A stretch of DNA of 64,000 nucleotides from Costus lasius. Lineage: Eukaryota > Streptophyta > Magnoliopsida > Zingiberales > Costaceae. The notes beneath the pieces are model-generated. The model saw only the letters and a list, made by a program, of their open reading frames with translations, did not search any database and was not told the DNA's origin. Below are positions 43,979-56,113 of the stretch, in pieces. Within the stretch, counting starts at the first letter, position 1, and the number at the start of each line of letters is the position of its first letter. The DNA lies in assembly GCA_027563935.2 (NCBI GenBank), contig CM050449.1:60950056-61014055 (forward strand), read 5' to 3'. Both the position numbers and the translations under genes were made by a program.

Positions 43979-45632
43979 TTGAGTGCCCAGAAGAAGCTCA
44001 TACCTCGCCATGCGAAGTGGGTTGAGTTTCTTCAGCAGTACACTTTTGTGATCACACACAAGGCCGGCAAAGACAACGTGGTGGCCGACGTCCTTAGTCA
44101 CGTCCGCTCGTTGCTTTGTGCCTTGTCAACCTCTGTTCTGACCCTCGAGCATATCCGTGATGATTATGCGGACTGCCCCGACTTCGGGCACATCTTCACC
44201 CGGCTCCTTGCCGCTGACCCCCCGGACTTGCCCTACCGTCTTCACGATGGCTTTCTAGTGTACGACAACCGGTTGTGCATCCCTCGCTCGTCCCTCCGCG
44301 AGCATCTCTTGGTTGAACTCCACGCGGGTGGTGCCACAGGGCACCATGGCCGCGACAAGACCTTTGATTTGGCCAAAGACCGGTTCTTCTGGCCCACTCT
44401 TCGTAAGGATGTCGATAGGGTCGTCCGCTATTGTGGTACGTGTCAGCGTGCCAAACCACGTCCCGTCAACACCGGATTTTACACCCCCACTCCCCATTCC
44501 TAAGAGTCTGTGGCACGATATCAGCTTGGACTTCGTCCTAGGATTGCCCCGCACGGCCTTGCGACACGACTCCATCTTTGTTGTTGTGGACCGCTTCTCC
44601 AAGATGGCACACTCCGTGCCATGTTCTAAGATGGTCGATGCTTCCCACATTGCGCATCTCTTCGTCACAGAGATCGTCTGCTTACATGGGCTCCCTCTCA
44701 CTATCGTCTCCGATCATGACACCCAGTTCGTCAGTCATTTCTGGAAGTCCTTGTGGGCCCTCCTCGGGACCACCCTCAAGTATTCGTCAATGTACCATCC
44801 GCAGACGGATGGTCAAACAGAGGTCATGAACTGTAGCCTGGGTAACCTCTTGCGCTGCTTGGCTGGTGATTTCCCACGCCATTGGGCTGATTATCTCCCC
44901 ATCGCGGAGTTTGCATATAACAGTGCGTTCAATCGCTCTACCGGTCTGAGTCCTTTCCAGGTCGTCCTTGGGCACCAATCATGCAAGCCTCTCGATATGC
45001 ATAACTTCCCAGCACATCCTTCTCATCATGAGTCCGCCCATGCATTCGCATCTCACATATCGGGTTTACACGATGAGGTTCGCCACCGGATTTTCTTGAG
45101 CAATACCCGGTATGTAGCTGAGGCCAACGAGCACCTTAGGCCACACCACTTTGAGATTGGTGAGCATGTTCTTGTGCGTATCCACCCTGAGCGGTTGAGA
45201 TATAGAGCCAACTGGAAGTTGCAAGCACGGTGCGACGGCCCCTATATGGTTCTACGGTGGATTGGCAACAATGCGTACGTCCTCGATCTGCCGGAGGACC
45301 CTCTCATTAGCCTCGTCTTCAACATCGCCAACCTCCTGCCCTACCTTGCGCCCCTACCCACTGGCGCCCCCTCCGATGACATCAGCCCATCTTATTCTCC
45401 GGAAGAGAATTCTTCCGACCCCGGGATACTTGACGGAGTCATGGACACACATGAGGGTGGCCCAACAACTCTAGGGGACACTTGGGGAGACTCCCTAGGA
45501 TCTGAGGAGGATGCCCCAGAAATTTTAGCTCAGGAAGCCTTCTGCCGCCCTGAACACGGCCAGGCCGTGTTGGCAGACACGGTCATGACAAGAAGAACGG
45601 CTGTTCCACCAGCCGTGGCCGACTCCGCATGA
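43979..45632 (+). pseudogene. Gypsy RNase H end and integrase, frameshifted
   Basis: 43979-44503 holds the RNase H end (HKAGKDNVVADVLSH) and the integrase zinc finger (HAGGATGHHGRDKTF...CGTCQRAK). After a frameshift near 44490 the core runs from 44500: DFVLGLPRT, VVVDRFSKMAH, IVSDHDTQF, HPQTDGQTEV, keeping the three acidic positions. The C-terminal domain reads GEHVLVRIHPERL, ARCDGPYMVL, NAYVLDLP. The frame continues past the 3' LTR start at 45431 for 67 codons. No chromodomain was recognised. Confidence 0.85.
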
Positions 45633-46179
45633 CCCAGCCAACCCCGACACAGCCAGGCCGTAACGGTGGACACGGCCGTGACACGGTCGAGGAAGAACAC
45701 GAACGCCAGCACAGTCTGTGACACTCCTGTGCCACCCGCCGTCACGAGTTCGGCGGACTTCGGCCTCAGCGATCACGGCCGTGACCAGTGGAACATCCAG
45801 CATCGCCAGCCGGCCCCATCACGGCCAGGCCGTGACCAAGGACACAGTCGTGCCCAAACTTTCTGTGGATTTTGGACATGAAAATATGGCCCATAATTCT
45901 GGTTATGACCCTACCATAAATCCCAATCACGGGCAGACCGTGAAGACAAACACGGCCGTGACACGGTCCAGTCAGAACACGAACACGGACACGACTCATA
46001 GAATGCCCGTGCCCAGCTCGCAGGAAGCCGCACTACTCCAGCACGGCCGTGACGGAAAGCATGGCAAGACCGTGATGAGCCCGCCGACAGACGATGCCCC
46101 GGACACCCCCGTGCCTCCGGCCGTGTTCGACCCGGCGATACTCCATCACGCCCGTGACGACAAGCACAGCCAGGCCGTG
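45431..46179 (+). mobile_element. 3' LTR of the Gypsy element, truncated
   Basis: Collinear with 25290-26050, with the same CACGGCCGTG-type palindrome array (45550-46179), until it is cut by TGATGGGGGC at 46180. The remaining LTR part seen at 26050-26371 is not found to the right. Confidence 0.85.
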
Positions 46180-46465
46180 TGATGGGGGCAGAGAGCACCG
46201 GCCACGAAGGTACAAATGGAGTCTATGATTACCATAGTCGAAGACTCGAAAGCTCTCAAATAAGCTAGCAAGCTCGCTCAAATAAGCTAGCTCAATAAGT
46301 GGAAAATGACTATTTCAATCACTCAATGATCTCAAGTCGCTCAAGCTCACAACGTTCAATGGAGCTGCCTCATCAAACCAGAACATGCAAATGCTGCACC
46401 AAGCCATGAAGCATGCTATAATGTTTGGCCCAAATAAAGATCTCTTCAAGCCAAGTCCAAGCCCA

Positions 46466-46470
46466 TCTTC
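46466..46470. repeat. Target-site duplication of Copia-A copy 2, TCTTC
   Basis: TCTTC at 46466-46470 recurs at 55516-55520, directly outside both LTRs. Confidence 0.95.
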
Positions 46471-48140
46471 TGTTGGGGTATGCCCTTAAGGCTAATGTTT
46501 GAGGCCTTGGGATTATTTCAGTATCATGTATAAACTCTATGTTTATAAAGGCAATGGTTGTTATTCAGGTTGTTACATCATCTGCGGCAATATGTATACT
46601 TCTGAATAATGTCTCAATGCTGTTCAGCTTGGCTGACATGCAGTTTTGTCCTTAGTCGAGATATCTTGGTGAACATGAGACAGCCTTGATATGATTGAGA
46701 CTAGTATGTGTTCTAATCTTATAGGATGCTTCGAGCATGGAATAAGATGTAGACTCATGGGTACATTGGATGTACTGGACAGACCCTACTTAGGATATTC
46801 AATTGCTTGTCACAATGTGAATAATCCTTATATGCAAACAAGTGGCATATTTCCTATAACTTGAGATCACTTGTGTTTCTAAATGATGATTGGCATTGTT
46901 TTGAGGTAGTTCAATATCATTTGAAACATAATGGTTATAGACTATCTTGGATAGTGAGCATGAGTCATGTTAGGGCACTAGTGATAGATATAGGATTGCC
47001 GTCTCCTTGTTTGGAGTGTGATGTTCTATAGGGGCCCCCTGGATGAGATGGTTGAGAAAGTGTATGGCCATACCCAGATGACTATGTTCATCTGATCTAA
47101 TCATTCTCATCATATTGGAATTACAGGCTTGACACGCTTGTCCAATAAGAACATCCAGTGGCAAAGGAAACACATATGTCAAGTGACTTGGGTTCACACT
47201 TGTGCTGTGGTTTGGGTATAGTTTTGGAAGACTCTTTCCTTTATATCGGGAGACAGTGATGTGTTGCTAGATACCCCTCACTGATCGTGATAACGTAAGT
47301 TATCGTTACCGACATTTAAAGGAAACCCTTAGGGTCGCACAATTTGATGATATGGCTTACTTATGTCAGATCGTGTGGATTGAATTGTTTTGGTTCAGTT
47401 TAAAGGAGTTTAAACTCTGATTGTAAGTGAGATCTGGTCTGATCATGTTTGATTGATTAGGGCTTGAGATCGGTAAGCTTCGATCGAGAGAATTGATGCT
47501 AGATCGGTGAGATCAAGAGCATCAAGAGATGAATGGTTAGATATTGAGCCTTATGGTTTAATTTGATCTAGACCAATGCTTGGTTTGATTTGGTCTTTAA
47601 ACCAAATGAGATTGAACCGGCTCATCAAGTGAGCGCATGGTTCAAGGGGAGAACATTGCGATTTGTTCACTAAGCGTGAACACTTGAACGTGTGAGGGTT
47701 TACTATTTTTGGAAGTCATGCTTTCCAAAATAGGGAGCACGCCTCACGTTCGACAGCAATTGCTCTATTCTCGCTCGCCTCTTCCTCTCGACGCCTCTCT
47801 CTCGTGTGGTGAGTCTTCATGCAAAGGAGAAGAGAACAAAGCCAAGAGACATCTCTCATCTCCTTCACAAAGGGAAACCTTGAAGCTTTGCTAGCACAAA
47901 GACGCCAAGGGAGTAGTCATCTTCACCTTGTGTGCATCACCTTTGGAGGAGAGCCGCTCGCCCTCTTCTTCCAAGTCGCCATCCAAGCAATGGCAATGGT
48001 ATGATCCTTATGTTGATCTATACAATCTTCAAGTTGATTATATGACATGCAAATCGATCCTAGAAATCCTATGATTCCGCCCATGCAAATTTTAGAAGTG
48101 CATGCTTATTAGGGTTTCGCCCCCTTGCTAGGGACTTTCA
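46471..48140 (+). mobile_element. 5' LTR of Copia-A copy 2
   Basis: Starts TGTTGGGGTATGCC and ends GGGACTTTCA; the primer site follows after two bases. Confidence 0.95.
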
Positions 48141-48142
48141 AT

Positions 48143-48156
48143 TGGTATCAGAGCCA
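48143..48156 (+). promoter_or_regulatory. Primer-binding site of Copia-A copy 2
   Basis: TGGTATCAGAGCCA, complementary to the 3' end of initiator-Met tRNA. Confidence 0.92.
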
Positions 48157-49931
48157 AGTTTATGTATGATCATATGATTGCTTGTTTTTGTGATCCTTGT
48201 TTGCGCATATGAATAGATCTAAATGTCATGCGAAAATATGATGTATGCTTTACATTGGCGCATGAATATTGTTGGCGCATGTTGTAGTTTTTTGATCAAA
48301 CTCTTTTACTTGCGCGCATCCATTAGATCTAAGCGCCTACTTTAAAACTTAGACGGGTTATTAGGGTTGAAGTCATCGTCCTGTCAAGACCCAACAGTCT
48401 GATCAGACTATCTGACAGCCTAGATGGGTCGACCAGATGGCACCTATGCGCAAGCATCAGGTGGCTATAGGTCGACTGCTGAAAGGCGTGTAGCGATGTC
48501 TAATTGAGACAACCGATGAACGCTTATGATTAAGGCCCGGGGTCACACCCGCTTGCCAGAACTCATGAGGGACGTTCAGCCCTTAACGCATGCATTGTTG
48601 ACCATGAGGTCGACTCAAGTCGGTTATGACTTGGTGCATGCAAGGGCAGTGGGTCTGACTAGGTCTGATGAGTGGATCCCTATTAATGGACCGTTGTAAG
48701 GTAGTAGGGCACATAAGGAAATAAAATGAAGCCAATGGGTTTTTCAAAAATTTTATTTTCTTGATTGGATCACTTGATGTTTGTATAACATGAATGCTTA
48801 TCTATTTAATCTTATGTGGGCTGCCTAAATTTAATGTGTGCTGTGCTGGGGCCTGCGTGCCTGGATGTATATTGTAAATTATTATTGTGATCTGCGCATC
48901 ACATTTTAATTAATTTATAAAGTGTAATTGACCTGCGAGTCAATCATGTCTAGATAGATTAAATTGTAATTTAATCAGACATGAGCACAGAGCACACTTG
49001 GCAGAGGTGCATGCAGCAAGTGGCTTCACCAGTGGGAGGTCTAGGGTTCGACTCTAGGACAGGCGCATTTTACCTGGTGGGCGCATCTGAGCTGTAGTGG
49101 GCGCTTGGGCCCGGGTTGGGCCAAATGAAATGCTAAAGACCCATGAAGAGCTCAAGTGAAGACTTAAGTTAATTAAGGTCTTACTTAGGCTTAATGGGCT
49201 TTTACCACATAAGATCATCATGCTTTTAATTTACTGTTTAAGTAATTTAGTAACTGCATGATCTATTCTTCTGCTATCACCATAGGATTTGTATGATAGT
49301 AAGAAGATAAAAGGACCGTTAAAATCCAACGTTAAATATCAAGCACGATAGCCTTCTGACGCGAAACCTCACTGTTCTGACTATCATTGGGGCCGTGTTG
49401 TACCCACTCAGTGGGCACGCCCATCTATCTTCAGACGGTGTGTGATTACACCTCCGTGTTACAGAGAAGGGATTTATCGCTTCTCGTTGCTCAGCATAGC
49501 ACGTGGTGGTCCAGGGAGTAGGTCGGGTCAGCTTGACCATGTAGGCTACATATTGAGCATATGGTAGCTATATGGAGGCAGCCATCTGTGGGATCAGAGA
49601 CTGTGTTGTACCAACTCAGTTGGCACAGTCTGCTGGATTGCCCAGATGAAGGGGAATCGCACGGGTTGGCGATTGGCAGGGATTACCTACCAGAAATTAG
49701 TGCTTGTACTCTCTGTGCATCTTATCTCGCCTGAGCGGGACGCGGAGACCAAGTATGAAATCTGGATCCCATCTCACTAAAAGAGTTTCACTCTTTCGGA
49801 CTGTTTTACTGGATTTTTCAGTCAGATAAAATAGTGAGAAAAGAATCATTCTTAAGTCCTGAATTGATTCTAACATTGATACTGACCTTGCTGTTCTTGC
49901 ATTGTTGTAGATTACTGCAGCAACGAACACC
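48157..49931 (+). other. Copia-A copy 2 5' leader, non-coding
   Basis: About 1.8 kb, collinear with 38105-39917 of copy 1 in reverse complement. It contains the three-hairpin module and the shared block GGATCCCATCTCACTA at 49764-49779. No real gene. Confidence 0.7.
49403..49740 (+). other. Three-hairpin RNA module in the Copia-A copy 2 leader
   Basis: Stems CCCAC/GTGGG (49403-49415), CCAAC/GTTGG (49611-49623) and TCTCGC/GCGGGA with loop CTGA (49725-49740). The first two are preceded by TTGTA and followed by CAC, giving a further G-C and U-A pair beyond a conserved A-C mismatch. Centre spacing 208 and 116 bp; 192 bp from the last stem to the gag start position. Confidence 0.6.
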
Positions 49932-52900
49932 ACAGCGTTCAATGTGCGATCCTTACTGGAAAGGGAGAAGTTTGCTGGGCCAAACTTCTCAGACTGGTAC
50001 GGACACCTTAAGATTGTTCTTAAGGCTGAGAGGAAACTGTATGTCCTCGAGACGGCTATACCGCCTCAACCCGCTGCGAACGCCGCAAGGGCGGTTCGGG
50101 AAGCTTATGAAAAGCATGTCAATGATAGCATTGATGTCGCTTGCCTTATGCTTGCGTCTATGACGCCACAGCTGCAGCGTCAGCATGAAGATTTATCTGC
50201 TATTGAAATTATAGCAAATCTCAAGATGCTGTATGCTGCACAGGCAAGGACTGAATGCTATAACTTGACTAAACTTTTCTTTCAGAGCAAACTGACAGAA
50301 GGGAGTCCAGTGGGAGCTCACGTACTCAAGATGATTGGGTACAAGGAGGCTCTAGAGAAACTGGGACATACCATCAATCAGGAGCTTGTTGTAGACATCA
50401 TCCTGCAGTCTCTCCCGGCCTCTTTCGATCCATTCATTATTAATTTTAATATGAACAAGATCGACTGTACGCCGGCAGAGTTACTGAACATGCTCTTGAC
50501 TACAGAGCAGACTCAGTCTCGCGAGAAGGGAACGCCTTCATCCTCTGTCCTAATGGTTCCTTCAAGGAACAAGAAGAAGGGGAAGAAGGGCAAAGCCCCT
50601 ATCAAGAGCTACAACAAGGCTTTGAAACAAAAGGTAAAGCGGTCAAAGGAATACAGATGTTTCCATTGTGGCTAGCTAGGTCACTGGAAAAAGGACTGTA
50701 AAGCGCTCCAAGGAGATAAGAAGGGAAGCAACCCTTTTGCTTCTGGCTCAGGTATTTACTTGACTGAAGTCATGGTTTCTTTTTCTATTTCATGGGTGTT
50801 GGACACTGCATGTGGAGTTCACATTTGTTCAAATGTACAGGAACTCAAGAGAAGAAGACAGGTGGGACAGCATGAGGTGGACCTACGAGTAGGAAACGGG
50901 GCACGGGTTGCTGCTGTTGCTGTAGGAGTTTATCACATCTCTTTACCATCTGGTCTTGTATTAGAACTGGACAATTGTTATTTTGTGCCGAGCATAACTA
51001 AGAATATTATCTCTATCCTGCTCTTGTCAGGAAAGGGTTTTCCTTTGAATGCAAGATTTCAAAGTGTTATATTTCTTTTGATAATATTGTTTATGCTACT
51101 GGGTCAATTAACAATGGGTTATTCATGTTGGACATGGAATGTTCAATACAGTAGATTGATATTAAGAAAGCCAAGTATGCTGATGACAGCACCTTGTTAT
51201 GGCATAGTCGTTTAGGCCATATTAACAAGAAACGCATTAAGCGGTTGCATGACCATGGACTGCTGGGATCATTCTCCTATGAGGAGCTTGATACATGCAA
51301 AGCTTGTTTATTGGGTAAAATGACGAAGTCTCCTTTTTCTAATAAAGGTCAAAGGGCTTCAGGTTTACTTGACCTCATTCACAGTGATGTGTGTGGGCCA
51401 TTTAGTAAACATGCCAGAGGTGGCTATTCATACTTCATTACCTTTACTGATGATTTCAGTAGGTATGGTTATGTCTATCTAATGAGACATAAGAGTGAAT
51501 CTTTTGACAAGTTCAAAGAGTTCAAAAATGAAGTACAAAATCAGCTAGGCCAAAATATCAAGGCACTTCATTCAGATCGAGGTGGAGAATACTTGAGTCA
51601 TGAGTTTACTGACTATCTGAAGGAGTGTGGGATTATCTCACAGCTCACTCCGCCAGGAACACCGCAATGGAATGGTGTGTCCAAGAGGAGAAATAGAACC
51701 TTACTGGATATGGTTCGTTCTATGATGAGTCAGGCTACTCTACCTTACTCCTTTTGGGGATTTGCACTAGAAACAGCTGCAAAGGTACTAAACCGAGTGC
51801 CATCCAAGGCCGTTTCAAAGACTCCATATGAGTTATGGTATGGGAAACAGCCGAGCTTGACATTTATTAAGATCTGGGGTTGCGAGGCTTATGTCAAAAA
51901 GCTCGCCTCTGGGAAACTGGAGAGCAGATCTGATAAATGTATCTTTGTCGGTTACCCTAAAGAAACAAAGGGTTATTATTTCTACGATCCCAAAGAGAAC
52001 AAAGTATTTGTTGCTCGAACGGCTATTTTTCTTGAGAAAGAATTTCTTCTGCAAGAAGCCAGTGGGAGAGAAATAAAGCTGGATGAGAATCCAGAAGAAG
52101 GACAAAGTAGTCAAGCACAGTTGGATGAGCCTGAGCCAGTAGATCAGGTTACTGAACAACCTGAGGCTCAAATATCACGGGAACCGCGAAGATCGGGAAG
52201 GATCCGTCGATAGCCTGAGCGCTATGACGGAGTCTACATCATTGATGATGAACCCCTCACTTATGCGGATGCGTTCAGTGGACCGGAATCAGCGAGATGG
52301 CTTGAAGCTATGCGAGCCGAAATGGACTCCATGTCAGATAACCAAGCTTGGGATTTGGTTGATCCGCCTCCGGGAGTAATCCCTATAGGCTGTAAATGGA
52401 TCTTCAAGAAGAAGATTGACATGGATGGTAACGTGGTTACCTATAAAGGCAGGCTAGTTGCGAAAGGTTTCAAACAAATCTACGGGATAGATTATGATGA
52501 AACTTTCTCTCCTGTAGCCATGTTCAAGTCTATTCGGATTATTCTTGCGATAGCGGCATATTATGATTATGAGATCTGGCAAATGGACGTGAAGACCGCT
52601 TTCCTTAATGGAAAACTAGAAGAGGATGTGTATATGACACAACCTGAAGGTTTCACTAATCCATCAGATCGTCATAAAATATGCAAATTAAAGAAGTCCA
52701 TTTATGGACTTAAACAAGCATCAAGAAGCTGGAATATTCGTTTTGATGAATCAATCTGTGAATTTGGTTTCATCAAGAATGAAGATGACCCGTGTGTATA
52801 TAAGAGGTTTAGTGGGAGCGTGATTACTTTTCTAGTCCTCTACGTCGATGATATCTTAATCATTGGAAACGATATTCCTGAACTACATGCCGTCAAGGCA

Positions 52901-53824
52901 TGGTTACGAAAATGTTTCCAGATGAAAGATTTAGGAGAAGCAGCCTATGTATTAGGTGTGAAGATCTACAGAGATAGATCAAAGAGGCTTCTCGGGCTGT
53001 GCCAGAGTACTTACATCGATAAAGTCCTGGAGAGATTCCATTTAGAAAATTCTAAAAGAGGATATCTTCCAGTCAGACATGGTCTGAATCTTTCAAAGAG
53101 TCAGTGTCCACAAACACAGACTGAGAAAGATGAAATGGACAATACGCCTTATGCTTCGGCTATTGGGTCCATTATGTATGCGATGTTGTGTACTCGCCCA
53201 GACGTTGCTTACGGGTTAAGCGTGACCAGTCGATTCCAAAGTAATCCAGGGAAGGCACACTGGATTGCGGTCAAGAACATTTTGAAATATCTTCGGAGGA
53301 CCAAAGATATGTTCTTGATATATGCAGGTCAGGAAGAACTCAGTATTGAAGGATATACTGACGCTTCGTTCCAATCTGACCAGGATGATTTCCGATCGCA
53401 ATCAGGCTATGTTTTTAGCTTGAATGGAGGAGCAGTGGTGTGGAAAAGTTTCAAACAGTCAATTGTTGCTGTTTCCACAACAGAAGCCGAGTATGTTGCA
53501 GCCTCAGAAGCATCCAAGGAGGCAGTGTGGATTCGTAAGTTCGTTCAGGAACTTGGTGTTGTTCCTTCGAGTGCAGATCCTTTGTTTATCTTCTGTGATA
53601 ACACTGGAGCTATAGCACAAGCAAAGGAACCACGGTCGCACCAGAAGTCCAAGCACATACAGAGAAGGTTTCACTTGATCCGGGAGATAATTGATCGTGG
53701 CGAGATCAAAGTCTGCAAGGTTCATACAGATGACAATCTAGCTGACCCGCTTACAAAGCCTCTGGCGCAGCAGAAGCATGAGAAGCACTGTAATAATATG
53801 GGTTTGAGATTTCTCAACCATTAG
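49932..53824 (+). pseudogene. Copia-A gag-pol polyprotein, several lesions
   Basis: The position of the copy-1 start ATG reads ACA here (49932-49934), so the normal start is lost. Gag runs open to a TAG at 50673-50675 inside the zinc knuckle (CFHCG then stop, then LGHWKKDC in frame). Protease (WVLDTACGVHIC) follows. A single-base deletion near 51015 shifts the frame, and the HHCC and integrase core then read open from before 51194, keeping all three acidic residues (HSDVCGP, HSDRGGEY, NGVSKRRN with Lys in place of the catalytic Glu region's SER). A TAG at 52211-52213 splits integrase from RT; RT (YVDDILIIGND) and RNase H are otherwise open to 53824. Note the third integrase residue: GVSK instead of GVSE. 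Confidence 0.9.
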
Positions 53825-53844
53825 ATTAAGTGCAAGTGGGAGAT
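53825..53844 (+). promoter_or_regulatory. Polypurine tract of Copia-A copy 2
   Basis: AAGTGCAAGTGGGAGAT immediately before the 3' LTR, the same as in copy 1 and Copia-B. Confidence 0.85.
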
Positions 53845-55515
53845 TGTTGGGGTATGCCCTTAAGGCTAATGTTTGAGGCCTTGGGATTATTTCAGTATCA
53901 TGTATAAACTCTATGTTTATAAAGGCAATGGTTGTTATTCAGGTTGTTACATCATCTGCTGCAATATGTATACTTCTGAATAATGTCTCAATGCTGTTCA
54001 GCTTGGCTGACATGCAGTTTTGTCCTTAGTCGAGATATCTTGGTGAACATGAGACAGCCTTGATATGATTGAGACTAGTATGTGTTCTAATCTTATAGGA
54101 TGCTTCGAGCATGGAATAAGATGTAGACTCATGGGTACATTGGATGTACTGGACAGACCCTACTTAGGATATTCAATTGCTTGTCACAATGTGAATAATC
54201 CTTATATGCAAACAAGTGGCATATTTCCTCTGACTTGAGATCACTTGTGTTTCTAAATGATGATTGGCATTGTTTTGAGGTAGTTCAATATCATTTGAAA
54301 CATAATGGTTATAGACTATCTTGGATAGTGAGCATGAGTCATGTTAGGGCACTAGTGATAGATATAGGATTGCCGTCTCCTTGTTTGGAGTGTGATGTTC
54401 TATAGGGGCCCCCTGGATGAGATGGTTGAGAAAGTGTATGGCCATACCCAGATGACTATGTTCATCTGATCTAATCATTCTCATCATATTGGAATTACAG
54501 GCTTGACACGCTTGTCCAATAAGAACATCCAGTGGCAATGGAAACACATATGTCAAGTGACTTGGGTTCACACTTGTGCTGTGGTTTGGGTGTAGTCTTG
54601 GAAGACTCTTTCCTTTATATCGGGAGACAGTGATGTGTTGCTAGATACCCCTCACTGATCGTGATAACGTAAGTTATCGTTACCGACATTTAAAGGAAAC
54701 CCTTAGGGTCGCACAATTTGATGATATGGCTTACTTATGTCAGATCGTGTGGACTGAATTGTTTTGGTTCAGTTTAAAGGAGTTTAAACTCTGATTGTAA
54801 GTGAGATCTGGTCTGATCATGTTTGATTGATTAGGGCTTGAGATCGGTAAGCTTCGATCGAGAGAATTGATGCTAGATCGGTGAGATCAAGAGCATCAAG
54901 AGATGAATGGTTAGATCTTGAGCCTTATGGTTTAATTTGATCTAGACCAATGCTTGGTTTGATTTGGTCTTTAAACCAAATGAGATTGAACCGGCTCATC
55001 AAGTGAGCGCATGGTTCAAAGGGGAGAACATTGCGATTTGTTCACTAAGCGTGAACACTTGAACGTGTGAGGGTTTACTATTTTTGGAAGTCATGCTTTC
55101 CAAAATAGGGAGCACGCCTCACGTTCGAGAGCAATTGCTCTATTCTCGCTCACCTCTTCCTCTCGACGCCTCTCTCTCGTGTGGTGAGTCTTCACGCAAA
55201 GGAGAAGAGAACAAAGCCAAGAGACATCTCTCATCTCCTTCACGAAGGGAAACCTTGAAGCTTGGCTAGCACAAAGACGCCAAGGGAGTAGTCATCTTCA
55301 CCTTGTGTGCGTCACCTTTTGAGGAGAGCCGCTCGCCCTCTTCTTCCAAGTCGCCATCCAAGCAATGGCAATGGTATGATCCTTATGTTGATCTATACAA
55401 TCTTCAAGTTGATTATATGACATGCAAATCGATCCTAGAAATCCTATGATTCCGCCCATGCAAATTTTAGAAGTGCATGCTTATTAGGGTTTCGCCCCCT
55501 TGCTAGGGACTTTCA
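53845..55515 (+). mobile_element. 3' LTR of Copia-A copy 2
   Basis: 1671 bp, matching 46471-48140 throughout, followed by TCTTC. Confidence 0.95.
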
Positions 55516-56113
55516 TCTTCAACGCCCCTTTACCTTGTAACGTTCACATGCAGCCAGCAAAGAAGGCAACAGCCAATTTCATCAAGCGCATGCCAACGCT
55601 ATCTTCTTCGCCCCACAAAGGAAATCTTCCACGTCCCCAACAGCTCCTCACAAAGAAACTTCAATGTCTCTCTCTGCCAATCGAAGATAGAAACAACAAC
55701 GTTCGTTCAACCCACAAAAGGAAACTGCAACGTTCACCCAGCAACGTTCGCTTGGAAAGCTTCTCCTATATGTATCAAAGCTTGAACCTTGTAAACGCAG
55801 AATTCGTTGAATGGAAATGGTTTTCGTCCTCAATCAGATGTCTCCGATCTTCTTCTCCTCTGAGGCGCTTGTGTCACCTATCCTTCCCCTCACCTCCTTC
55901 TAGGGCTGAGTCCCTCGCTCTTCCCTTCTTCTCTACAAGCTTCTTCCTCACAAAACCAAGTCAAACAACCACGTATTCCCAGTTTCCAGAATTTTCAGAA
56001 ACTCGTCACCACGCCGCCGACCATCCACCGGTCGGATCTCTACAAGACTTCGGCCATCATCGTCCCTACCCCTGAACAACCTCTAGCCGCCTGCATCCAT
56101 CCACTCGCCACCC

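Larger units (their letters stand above)
25290..46179 (+). mobile_element. Chromovirus-like Ty3/Gypsy element with nested insertions
   Basis: Its own sequence is 25290-27773 plus 42150-46179; the rest is the nested TR-GAG and Copia-A. The 5' LTR start (TGACGGAGT) matches the 3' LTR start at 45431. Order gag, protease, RT, RNase H, integrase is Ty3/Gypsy. Its 3' LTR is cut at 46179/46180 by a TR-GAG-like LTR, so the 3' target duplication is lost. Several frameshifts and stops show it is older than the nested elements. A CRM-like chromovirus is possible from the protease (IDGGSS) and from an integrase frame running into the LTR, but no chromodomain or CR motif was identified. Confidence 0.85.
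46471..55515 (+). mobile_element. Copia-A copy 2, complete plus-strand Ty1/Copia element
   Basis: 9045 bp with LTRs 46471-48140 and 53845-55515 (1670 and 1671 bp; about sixteen differences by eye), a TCTTC duplication, primer site, leader, gag-pol and polypurine tract. It belongs to a subfamily distinct from copy 1. The gene has more lesions than copy 1, in line with its more diverged LTRs. Confidence 0.97.
46180..56113 (+). mobile_element. TR-GAG-like LTR fragment, split by Copia-A copy 2
   Basis: Pieces 46180-46470 and 55521-56113 match the reverse complement of the TR-GAG-family LTRs: TGATGGGGGCAGA start, GGCCACGAAGGTACAAATGG, then CTCTGAGGCGCTTGTGTC and CACCGGTCGGATCTCTACAA. Orientation is therefore plus, opposite to the other two. 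It stops at 56113 before its GC-rich half, where a Tat-like LTR begins. No internal region is seen. Confidence 0.8.

Noticed and set aside
42150..45632. Possible integrated pararetrovirus
   Set aside because: The RT is followed by RNase H and a full integrase and flanked by LTRs; there is no movement or coat protein region. It is a Ty3/Gypsy retrotransposon.
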